This document shows, piece by piece, positions 1 to 6,044 of a stretch of DNA of 36,276 nt. The notes below the pieces were generated by a model, which was not told the origin of the DNA, did no database searches, and saw only the letters and a program-made list of their open reading frames with translations. The DNA is from Granulicella rosea (GTDB lineage: Bacteria > Acidobacteriota > Terriglobia > Terriglobales > Acidobacteriaceae). The DNA lies in NCBI RefSeq assembly GCF_900188085.1, contig NZ_FZOU01000016.1:1-36276 (forward strand). The letters run 5' to 3'. The translations under genes were made by a program, and so were the position numbers. Position 1 is the first letter of the stretch. Each line of letters begins with the position of its first letter.

Positions 1-95
1 GGCGCCCTGCTGGTTCACCAACGCCATGAAGCCGGCCCACAGCGGCGCGGCCGCGCTGGTGCCGCCGACCGAGATCGCCTGCCCGTTATTGCAGA
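1..95. repeat. Terminal redundancy, left copy (circle join)
   Basis: These 95 bases are repeated exactly at 36182-36276. The repeat lies inside the protease gene, and removing one copy leaves that gene in frame through the join. This is what a circular molecule looks like when an assembler leaves an overlap at its ends. An odd overlap length such as 95 fits a de Bruijn k-mer. The unique circle is therefore about 36,181 bp. Confidence 0.95.
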
Positions 96-1419
96 CCAGG
101 TACATCTCGATGTCCGCCGTCAGCGCGACGTCGGGGATGTTCCGCATCTTCGTCGAGCCGCCCTTGGCCGCCATGGCGACGCCGGTCTGGTAGCTCGGAA
201 TCGCGTAGGTGGTGCTTACGCCGCCGCCGCTGCCGCTCCACGCCTTCTCGGACAACCAGGCACCGCCCGCGCCCTGCGTCGTCAGACTGGTGCCGCCGAC
301 CACCGTCACATTGGGGTCGTCCGAGGGCGTCATCACGCCGTTGGTGTATGCGCCGGAGTCGCCCGAGGCTTGAAAGAAGCTCTGGCCCTGCGCGATGTAC
401 TGCTTGAAGATCTGATCGGTCGTCGCGCTCGCGCCATCCCAACCCCAGGACGAGCTGATCTGCTGCGCCAGGTTGTCGGTCGCGATGCGGTTCAGGATAT
501 CGTTCGGGTTCGAGCCTTCATACACCATCAGCTTCTGCACGCCGGGCGCCATGTAGGCAGCCATCATGATGTCGAGAATCACCTCGATATTGTCCGATCC
601 GGCCGACCCGGTCAGCCCATCGAGCAGCACGGTCTGCACCGGCACGGCAGGCAGGCCCGCCGCGGCGAAGTTCTTCGTCACGTCGCCGGCAAAGAAGCCG
701 TCGAACTCCAGCAGCGCGACCGTCTGGCCGCTGCCGGTCAGCGTCACGGCCGGCGCATAGGCCGCGCGAAAGTCCTTGCCGATCAGGTATCCGCCCGGCC
801 CGCTGCCGGTCACCAGCGGGTTCGTCTGCCCCACCGAGGCGACCTTCATATCCATCGGCCGCGGCGTGGAGAGCGTGTCCAGACCGTCGACCGCGAGCAT
901 CTTCTCCGAAGGCAGCATCGGCGTACGATCCGGCGCCACGAACTCGCCGTGCACCGGATGCCGGTAGCTCATCATCTTCACGTGGAAGGCCTGCTCCACC
1001 TCGGGCATCGCGCCCTCCACACTCAGCACGGCGCGGTTCGCGTGGCGTTCGGTCACGGTCATACCCTGCGCCTCCAGCGTGTGGACCACGGCCTCGTAGT
1101 CCTCCGCCGTCGGGCCGAAGCGCGTGGTGAACTCATCCGGCGTGAGGTACCGATGAAAGAGCGGACTCGCCGGATCGTTCAACGCAGCGAGCAGGCTGTC
1201 CAGTTCGGCCGGGTTGCGCAGCGGCAGTCCGATCGAGAGCTTCAACCGCTGTTCGCGCGGCGCGGCATGCAGCACGCGCGACTCCATCACCATCTGCCGT
1301 ACGTTCACGCGGCCCGCTCCGGCCAGCGGCGCATCCTGGGCCCGCACCTGCGGGCAAAGCAGCAGAAGAACGGCAAAGGCAACGACAGCGATCCGGCGAA
1401 GAGGATTCGTAACGTTCAC
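1..1419 (-). CDS. Sedolisin (S53) serine-carboxyl protease, N-terminal part; continues at 36181 across the circle join
   Basis: This is a secreted acid-type endopeptidase. The full reading frame runs from GTG at 1417-1419 down to base 1 and on from 36181 to 34499, giving 1033 residues. A signal peptide (RRIAVVAFAVLLLL then VRAQD) is followed by a pro-kumamolisin activation domain (about residues 35-190) and the S53 catalytic domain. The triad is visible: Glu279 and Asp283 in SDNIEVILDI, Asp354 in SGDSGA as the oxyanion-hole residue, and Ser455 in GGTSAAAP. The E-x-x-x-D spacing matches family S53. GTG at 1419 is preferred because it places the signal peptide at the N-terminus and has AGGA about 9 bases upstream. 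An in-frame GTG at 1476 also exists but would bury the signal peptide. The gene faces away from parA. The catalytic assignment is strong; the substrate is unknown. Confidence 0.93.
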   Translation of the reverse strand, partial: MNVTNPLRRIAVVAFAVLLLLCPQVRAQDAPLAGAGRVNVRQMVMESRVLHAAPREQRLKLSIGLPLRNPAELDSLLAALNDPASPLFHRYLTPDEFTTRFGPTAEDYEAVVHTLEAQGMTVTERHANRAVLSVEGAMPEVEQAFHVKMMSYRHPVHGEFVAPDRTPMLPSEKMLAVDGLDTLSTPRPMDMKVASVGQTNPLVTGSGPGGYLIGKDFRAAYAPAVTLTGSGQTVALLEFDGFFAGDVTKNFAAAGLPAVPVQTVLLDGLTGSAGSDNIEVILDIMMAAYMAPGVQKLMVYEGSNPNDILNRIATDNLAQQISSSWGWDGASATTDQIFKQYIAQGQSFFQASGDSGAYTNGVMTPSDDPNVTVVGGTSLTTQGAGGAWLSEKAWSGSGGGVSTTYAIPSYQTGVAMAAKGGSTKMRNIPDVALTADIEMYLVCNNGQAISVGGTSAAAPLWAGFMALVNQQGA

Positions 1420-1827
1420 GTGGCTTCGATCCTGATTGAGAGTTGGAGCGTACGCGCCTTCCGCGAATCTCCACACTCCTCACTATCGGGCCCCGCCGTG
1501 CGCGGAGCGATCCCCCGTCGCGGCCTTCGCCACACTTTCGTCCTGTGACCTCTGGGCATGAGCCGGCTCTGGTCCGGGACGACCCGCGGACGATTCCCGC
1601 CAAGCCGCGTGAAGAGCTCTCCGCGACAGGTGAGGGTCAGGATCTGGGTTCGGCTGGCCGCCTGCATCAGCAGATCGAACAAACGCGCATCTATCCCCGC
1701 CCTCGAAGAGGTGGGGTTCAATCGCCTCCGAACGCTGAATTCATGCGTATTCCGCTGTTTTCCCGGTTCCGCGCGGCATTCCGAACCGCGTCCGTACACA
1801 CCGGAGAAGAATACAACTCAACAATAC

Positions 1828-1845
1828 GCGTACGCAAAATTCTGA
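1828..1845 (+). promoter_or_regulatory. Candidate partition/operator site upstream of parA
   Basis: GCGTACGCAAAATTCTGA joins a perfect palindrome (GCGTACGC) to an A/T-rich tail. The same composite recurs at 2945-2960, and in interrupted form at 2800-2825, both just downstream of the partition operon. Sites bracketing a parA-partner operon are typical of the DNA recognised by ribbon-helix-helix partition proteins, either as operator or centromere. The repeats are seen; the role is inferred. Confidence 0.55.
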
Positions 1846-1846
1846 C

Positions 1847-1864
1847 TTGCTGAAACTTCAGCAA
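1847..1864. promoter_or_regulatory. Inverted repeat before parA, probable autoregulatory operator
   Basis: TTGCTGAA and TTCAGCAA form a perfect 8-bp inverted repeat with a 2-base spacer, ending 14 bases before the parA start codon. An AAGGTAG ribosome-binding site lies just beyond it. The position suits an operator for ParA or its partner, which commonly autoregulate. A hairpin in the leader transcript is the alternative. Confidence 0.5.
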
Positions 1865-1878
1865 GGTAGAATTTCAGC

Positions 1879-2472
1879 ATGATCATCACAGTCGCCAGCT
1901 TTAAAGGCGGTGTCGGAAAAACCACCACGGCCGTACACCTCGCCGCTTACCTTGCCGCGAAGGCCCCTACCCTGCTTCTGGACGGGGATGAAAACCGCAG
2001 CGCCACGGCCTGGGCGCAGCGCGGCTCGCTTCCCTTCCGCGTCGCGGACGAACGGCAGGCAGCGAAGCTCGGGCGCGAGTTCGAACATCTCGTCATCGAT
2101 ACGCAGGCGCGTCCGAACCAGGAGGATCTTCGCGCCCTGGCCGAGGGCTGCGATCTGCTAGTCGTCCCCTCGACCCCGGACGTTCTCGCGCTCGACGCGC
2201 TCATCCTGACGGTCGAGGCGTTGAAGGGCATGCGGAACGTCTCCTATCGCGTGCTCCTCACCATCGTTCAACCGCGACCGAACAAGGACGGCGAAGAGGC
2301 CAGGTCGACGCTCGACGAGTTGGAGATTCCCACGTTCAAAGGGACGATCCATCGTCTCGTGGCCTTCCAAAAGGCTGCGCTGAAAGGTGTGCCGGTAAAC
2401 CAGGTGGACGACCCCCGGGCGTGGTCCGCATGGAACGACTACGAAAAGATTGGAGAACAGATACTGCCATGA
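1879..2472 (+). CDS. parA: ParA-family partition ATPase (small, type Ib)
   Basis: This is the Walker-type ATPase of plasmid partition, which forms nucleoid-bound patterns that position plasmid copies. The protein is 197 residues. It starts directly with the deviant Walker A motif KGGVGKTT (residues 9-16), has LLLDGDENRSAT as the Walker A'-like segment and HLVIDT as Walker B. It has no N-terminal HTH domain, so it belongs with the short type Ib ParA/ParF proteins rather than the P1/F type. The stop codon overlaps the next start (ATGA), indicating translational coupling with the centromere-binding partner. An inverted repeat lies just upstream. Function is well supported by motifs and context. 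Confidence 0.93.
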   Translation: MIITVASFKGGVGKTTTAVHLAAYLAAKAPTLLLDGDENRSATAWAQRGSLPFRVADERQAAKLGREFEHLVIDTQARPNQEDLRALAEGCDLLVVPSTPDVLALDALILTVEALKGMRNVSYRVLLTIVQPRPNKDGEEARSTLDELEIPTFKGTIHRLVAFQKAALKGVPVNQVDDPRAWSAWNDYEKIGEQILP

Positions 2473-2786
2473 GCAAATTTACCTCCGCCATGAACGCCGC
2501 CAAGGGCCGCAGCGCCGCGGTGGCCGAAGCCGTCGAACCGCAACCGTTTGTCGCCACGACAATTCGCGCGTCGCAGCCGGCGCCGCCTGTCCTGGTCCGC
2601 CGAGGCCGGCCCGCGGGCAAGCGCAGCAGCCTCGAAAGTGTGCAGGTCACCGCCTATATCCAGGCCGAGACGCACTACGCCGCCAAGATCGCCCTGCTAA
2701 CCAACTCCCGCAAGGGTGGCCGGAAGCAGGACTTCAGCGACCTGATCCAGGAGCTTTTGACCGAATGGCTGGCTGCGCAGGGTTGA
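2469..2786 (+). CDS. Ribbon-helix-helix centromere-binding partner of ParA
   Basis: This 105-residue basic protein begins in the ATGA overlap with parA. An upstream in-frame start at 2421 is rejected because it would read 48 bases into parA. Residues 1-55 look disordered and basic (RRGRPAGKR), as in ParG-like N-terminal tails that stimulate ParA. Residues 58-65 (VQVTAYIQ) suit the DNA-contacting beta strand, residues 67-77 helix 1 and 88-102 (QDFSDLIQELLTEWL) helix 2 of an RHH fold. It probably binds the repeats at 2800-2960 and 1828-1845 and autoregulates the operon. No direct homologue is recognised by name; the call rests on size, predicted fold and coupling to parA. Confidence 0.8.
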   Translation: MSKFTSAMNAAKGRSAAVAEAVEPQPFVATTIRASQPAPPVLVRRGRPAGKRSSLESVQVTAYIQAETHYAAKIALLTNSRKGGRKQDFSDLIQELLTEWLAAQG

Positions 2787-3087
2787 CTTTCAGGCATGCG
2801 CGTACGCAAAAAGCCAAAATTCTGAGTGCTTGAAATGCATGAACGCTGGAATTCTGACAATGCAACATATAAAACCTCGGCGTTTTTTCTTATAAACTCT
2901 CTTGCATTCAATGAGGTGAGAGAAATTAAAAATTCTGAAATTCTGCGTACGCAAAATTCTATGTTTTCGGAATTTCAAATTACATAACTTTTGAATAGGC
3001 AGCATTTCAAAAGTCTGAGTTGCTGGCAGGCTCTTTCCACGGAATAACTCGATTCAAGCGGCAGGCAACAAGAAGGGTCGGTAAGGT
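2787..3087. promoter_or_regulatory. AT-rich repeat region: candidate centromere (parC) and repA leader
   Basis: This gene-free stretch is much more AT-rich than its surroundings. It carries GCGTACGC palindromes at 2800-2807 and 2945-2952 and AATTCTGA copies at 2818-2825, 2850-2857 and 2931-2938. AAAATTCT also occurs at 2953-2960. AATTTCA/ATTTCAAA variants appear at about 2971 and 3003. Such repeats next to an RHH partner gene are the usual layout of a type Ib centromere. The right end must also hold the repA promoter and its AAGG ribosome-binding site (about 3080). Repeats are seen; the partition role is inferred. Confidence 0.6.
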
Positions 3088-4245
3088 ATGGCGAAGAGAG
3101 TGCCCAGCCTGGTTGTTCGCGAGTATCACTTCATCGATCCAGAGACCGGCGTCAAAAGCCTGATCTCGCACGATGACAAGGGACGTCTGGTTTACACCGA
3201 CGCCTCCGGCAAGCTGCGACGGCTGCCCGAGTCGCTCGTACCCAGCGAGCTGAGGACCGCGCAGGTGCTTCCGGCTCTTTCCGGGTCGGAGGAGGTTCTC
3301 GTCCTCCCCAAGGCCAAGCGCAACAACCGGGCCGAGCGGGAAAGCGCACGAGGGAATCGCGCTCTGCGCGCGGCCGAGGTGCGGATCGCGCTCGAGGCTG
3401 ACAACACCGACGTCATGCAGCTTGCGCAGGCGCTCATCCTCTGCGGTTTGCCTTATCGCCAGACCAAGGAGCGCCAGATCTCGCGCAAGGCGCGCCTGGG
3501 CGACGGCAGCACGGTGACGGTCACCTTTACGGCGCTCTCGACCGAGGCCGAGATGCCCTTCGGCTCCGACCGCACGCTGCTGCATTACCTGCTCGACAAG
3601 GCGGTCAAATCCGGCAACCGCTACGTCTCCTGGGACACCGCCAAGGAGTTCATGGAGCAGATGGGCATGAAGGGCACGGGGGGCAAGGCTTATGCCGATC
3701 TGCGCGAGCGCTTCGACCGGCTGCGTGGCCTTGGCATCTTCGTCAGCCGCAAGGGCGCGGGCCGCAACGAGACGTCGAACATGTCCGCCATCAGCCGGTC
3801 GCGCCTGCCCTCGAGTCTGGACCTGAACGCCGAGTTCGTCGGCCAGTCCGCGCTGCCTCTCTCGGATACAGTCCGCTATGGCGTCGAGATCGGGACCGAG
3901 CTCTACAACGACCTCATCAAGCACCACGTGCCGGTGCCGACCGAGCTGCTCATCCAGACGCGCGGCAACGCCCAGTTGCAGGACATCTGCATCTTTCTCT
4001 TCTGGCGTTGCTTCGCGGCCAACTCGCCGTCGATCATCCCGTGGGCCAGCGTGCGCGAGCAGCTCGGCAGCGCCGACTCCAACCCTCGGCGCATCAAGGT
4101 GCGATTTGCCGAGGCGATCAAGTTCTTCCATACCTTCTGGCCGGAGATGCAGGCGGAGTCGCGTCCGGAAGGCGTGTGGGTCGCGCCGCCGCGCGATGGC
4201 AAGTATCTGCTGCCGCAGGGCAAGACGGTAAGGCGCCTGAATTGA
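3088..4245 (+). CDS. repA: Plasmid replication initiator, RepA_C type
   Basis: This 385-residue protein resembles the plasmid-encoded RepA family (RepA_C). The central part holds the family signature GLPYRQTKERQISRKARLGD (about residues 118-137). A Ser/Thr-rich stretch and a WDTAKEFMEQMGMKGTGGKA-type helix-turn-helix region (about 183-202) follow, then an LRERFDRLRGLGIFVSR wing. These are winged-helix elements for binding the origin. A second helical domain occupies about residues 270-350. The iteron arrays immediately downstream (4277-4378, 4576-4771) are the expected binding sites. The start at 3088 follows AAGG. RepA-iteron pairs usually control copy number by handcuffing; that mechanism is family knowledge, not seen here. 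Confidence 0.87.
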   Translation: MAKRVPSLVVREYHFIDPETGVKSLISHDDKGRLVYTDASGKLRRLPESLVPSELRTAQVLPALSGSEEVLVLPKAKRNNRAERESARGNRALRAAEVRIALEADNTDVMQLAQALILCGLPYRQTKERQISRKARLGDGSTVTVTFTALSTEAEMPFGSDRTLLHYLLDKAVKSGNRYVSWDTAKEFMEQMGMKGTGGKAYADLRERFDRLRGLGIFVSRKGAGRNETSNMSAISRSRLPSSLDLNAEFVGQSALPLSDTVRYGVEIGTELYNDLIKHHVPVPTELLIQTRGNAQLQDICIFLFWRCFAANSPSIIPWASVREQLGSADSNPRRIKVRFAEAIKFFHTFWPEMQAESRPEGVWVAPPRDGKYLLPQGKTVRRLN

Positions 4246-4276
4246 CGGGGCAACGAGGCCGATCCACAGCGTCTAC

Positions 4277-4378
4277 CGTCTTTCCGGGTACGCGTCCTCG
4301 TCCTTTCCGGTACGGTTTGTCGTCCTTCCGCGTACAGTCCTCGTTCTTCCGGGTCTAAATCGTCGTCCTTCCGGGTAC
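4277..4378 (+). repeat. Origin iteron cluster I (5 direct repeats)
   Basis: Five 15-base direct repeats start at 4277, 4299, 4321, 4342 and 4364, so the pitch is 21-22 bp, about two helical turns, putting all sites on one DNA face. The consensus is CGTCCTTCCGGGTAC; 4364 is exact and the others differ at a few positions. The array starts 31 bases after the repA stop codon. It is the likely RepA-binding part of the origin. Confidence 0.9.
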
Positions 4379-4575
4379 AAATTTCGACTGCTTAAAGGAA
4401 GCAAGATGTTTCAAGATACGTTTCATCGTTTCGATCAATAGCTTTGCACGATTTCATCCGTTGAATTTTGCGGAAGTCCCGCGCTCTCGAAACAGGAGCT
4501 TGTTTTGAAGATCCTTGAGACAAGCTCCTTCAATGACAGCCTTACTTGGACTGGGTTATGGCAGGGCGGAAAATT
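4379..4575. other. AT-rich spacer between iteron clusters; candidate origin unwinding region
   Basis: This 197-bp spacer contains no gene. Its left half (about 4379-4470) is AT-rich against a GC-rich plasmid, as expected for a DNA-unwinding element. Imperfect direct repeats with TTTCATC-GTT cores occur near 4420 and 4452. A perfect 10-bp inverted repeat (AGGAGCTTGT at 4494-4503, ACAAGCTCCT at 4520-4529, 16-base loop) lies in the right half and could form a cruciform or primer hairpin. No convincing DnaA box was found. Confidence 0.6.
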
Positions 4576-4771
4576 CGTCCTTCCGGGTACGCCGAAAACG
4601 TCCCTCCGCGTACACTGACAAGCCTCGTCGCAGGGTGCGATGTCGTCCTTCCGGGTACGGGCCTCAGGAAATAAGCCGGATTTGTGGTCGTCCCTCCGCG
4701 TACAGCGATAACGTCCTTCCGGGTACAGATCGAACGTCCCTCCGCGTCCACAACTTCGTCCTTCCGGGTAC
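4576..4771 (+). repeat. Origin iteron cluster II (7 direct repeats, two alternating types)
   Basis: Seven 15-base repeats start at 4576, 4599, 4644, 4689, 4712, 4735 and 4757. Spacings are 23, 45, 45, 23, 23 and 22, all multiples of about 22.5 bp. Two versions alternate strictly: CGTCCTTCCGGGTAC at 4576, 4644, 4712 and 4757, and CGTCCCTCCGCGTAC at 4599, 4689 and (last bases CC) 4735. A possible decayed copy lies near 4626 in the first double gap. Same orientation and phase as cluster I. Confidence 0.9.
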
Positions 4772-4810
4772 GGCGCTGGCAAGACGATTCCGCGAGGAGT
4801 GCCTGGCCCT

Positions 4811-4882
4811 GGATTCCGTTCAGGATTCCTTTATCACCATGGATTCGTTTATTTCGTTTAGACAGCCTGTCCGATGTATAAA
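4811..4882 (+). promoter_or_regulatory. Promoter/operator region of the toxin-antitoxin operon
   Basis: GGATTC-type direct repeats occur at 4811-4822, 4823-4834 and 4841-4852. The last two share 11 of 12 bases (GGATTCCTTTAT, GGATTCGTTTAT) at an 18-bp offset. A TATAAA -10-like box lies at 4877-4882, about 38 bases before the antitoxin start. The arrangement fits operator sites for the HTH antitoxin, which usually represses its own operon. The role is inferred. Confidence 0.45.
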
Positions 4883-4919
4883 GAATCAGGCGCTTTTTTC
4901 CGATTCACCGGGAGGGAAC

Positions 4920-5378
4920 ATGAGCACACGCATCCAGGATCCGATCTCTTTGCCGGCCGCCGCGAGCGATCAGGTGAATGCGTTGCACAACCTTCTGCGG
5001 CAGGAGGGAAAGGCGCAGCTTGTCGGAAAGGGCGGCGAGCCCGCGATCGAGCTTCCGGATGCCGTCTTCGATCTGCTGGTGCGCATCGTCGAAGAGCTGC
5101 AGCAGGGAAAGGCCATCTCGATCGTTCCGGTCACCCAGGATCTGACGACGCAGCAGGCGGCGGAGATGCTGGGGGTGTCGCGGCCGTACTTCGTCAAGCT
5201 GCTGGAGATGGGGCAACTACCGTTTCACTCCGCGGGAACCCATCGGCGTGTATACCTGCAGGACCTGCTTGTCTACAAGCGGCAGCGGGACCGTCAGCGA
5301 CGCGAGGCTCTCGACGAGATGGGGCGGGAAGCCGATGAGCAGGGCGCCTACGGAACGGTCCTGCTCCCGGTCGCGTGA
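4920..5378 (+). CDS. HTH antitoxin (excisionase/MerR-like DNA-binding domain)
   Basis: This 152-residue protein has an N-terminal helical region (residues 15-60) and an excisionase-type winged helix-turn-helix at about 74-118 (LTTQQAAEMLGVSRPYFVKL, then HRRVYLQDLLVYK). A basic helix follows (RQRDRQRREA) and then a C-terminal tail. Such proteins regularly precede PIN-domain toxins and act as both antitoxin and operon repressor. The start at 4920 has GGGAGG seven bases upstream; a longer frame open from 4515 runs through the iterons and is rejected. The stop codon overlaps the toxin start (GTGA), typical of coupled antitoxin-toxin expression. It sits directly after the origin, consistent with plasmid maintenance. 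Confidence 0.83.
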   Translation: MSTRIQDPISLPAAASDQVNALHNLLRQEGKAQLVGKGGEPAIELPDAVFDLLVRIVEELQQGKAISIVPVTQDLTTQQAAEMLGVSRPYFVKLLEMGQLPFHSAGTHRRVYLQDLLVYKRQRDRQRREALDEMGREADEQGAYGTVLLPVA

Positions 5379-5920
5379 CCTCTGGATACCAGGTTGTACT
5401 GGATGCTTGTGTTCTGGTGAACGCGGCTCTGCGCGATACGCTGCTTCGTATTGCGGAGCCGCCACGTCTTTATCTGCCGCGCTGGTCGAAGAGCATTCTG
5501 GAAGAGACGACGCGGACGCTGGAGGCCAAGCTGGGTCTTTCGAGGGAGCAGACCTCGCGTCTGTCCGAGCAGCTCGGCATTCATTTTCCGGACTGCTGGG
5601 TTGAAGGATATGATGAGCTGATTCCCGCCATGACCAATCATCCGAAGGACCGGCACGTGCTTGCGGCGGCCGTCCGCACGGGCGCGCAGACCATCGTGAC
5701 CTTCAACCTGCGGGATTTTTCGCCGGAGGCTCTGGCGCCGTGGAATATCGAGGCGCAGACCCCGGACGAGTTCCTCGTGCATCAGTTCCATCTGGATAGC
5801 GCCACGGTCGTGGCGAAGCTGCAGGAGCAGGCCGCGGCGCGCGGCGGGATGGCGCGTCTGCTGGAGATTCACCAGAAAACGGCGCCAGCCTTCACCGTTT
5901 TAATCCGTAGACATCTGTAG
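5375..5920 (+). CDS. PIN-domain toxin (VapC-like ribonuclease)
   Basis: This 181-residue protein starts with GTG in a GTGA overlap with the antitoxin. It has the PIN-domain acidic residues: Asp10 in VVLDACVLVN, Glu43/Glu44 in SILEETTRTL, Asp92 in HPKDRHVLAAA and Asp114 in TFNLRDF. These would bind Mg2+ for RNA cleavage. The C-terminal ~50 residues (DEFLVHQF onward) resemble the tail seen in PIN_3-type toxins. With the preceding gene it forms an addiction module that would kill or stall plasmid-free cells. The RNA target cannot be read from sequence. Confidence 0.85.
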   Translation: MTSGYQVVLDACVLVNAALRDTLLRIAEPPRLYLPRWSKSILEETTRTLEAKLGLSREQTSRLSEQLGIHFPDCWVEGYDELIPAMTNHPKDRHVLAAAVRTGAQTIVTFNLRDFSPEALAPWNIEAQTPDEFLVHQFHLDSATVVAKLQEQAAARGGMARLLEIHQKTAPAFTVLIRRHL

Positions 5921-5938
5921 GAGGCGCCAAGCGGCTGC

Positions 5939-5947
5939 TGCTACAAT
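5939..5947 (+). promoter_or_regulatory. Extended -10 promoter element before the acylase gene
   Basis: TGCTACAAT matches the extended -10 form TGnTATAAT with one mismatch, 98 bases before the acylase start. No good -35 box is visible, which extended -10 promoters tolerate. It is the best promoter candidate in the 124-bp gap after the toxin gene. Confidence 0.45.
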
Positions 5948-6044
5948 CTGACCACATTCGACATACGCCCAAGGCAGAGTCCCCCGTCCGCGCCGCGCCC
6001 AGGCTACGCTTCGCCAGTTTGCCACATCGCCAGGAGGACCTGCC

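Larger units (their letters stand above)
1420..1878. other. Divergent intergenic region between protease and parA
   Basis: This 459-bp stretch holds the outward promoters of the protease (minus) and the partition operon (plus). No convincing gene was found; the open frames on both strands have no recognisable domain. The right end (about 1820-1878) is AT-richer and carries a GCGTACGC-AAAATTCTGA site and an inverted repeat directly before parA, listed separately. Confidence 0.6.

Noticed and set aside
1443..1853. Open frames between the protease and parA
   Set aside because: They overlap one another in several frames, show no domain, and lie where two divergent promoters are expected.
4254..4272. 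DnaA box near the repA stop (GATCCACA)
   Set aside because: It differs from the TTATNCACA consensus at the start, is single, and cannot be told from chance by eye.
4277..4771. Possible CRISPR array
   Set aside because: The 15-base repeats with 6-8 or about 30-base spacers, no cas genes and a repA gene next door fit iterons, not CRISPR repeats.
4515..4919. N-terminal extension of the antitoxin gene back to 4515
   Set aside because: The extension would be encoded by iterons and AT-rich origin DNA. The ATG at 4920 has a strong ribosome-binding site and gives a family-typical length.
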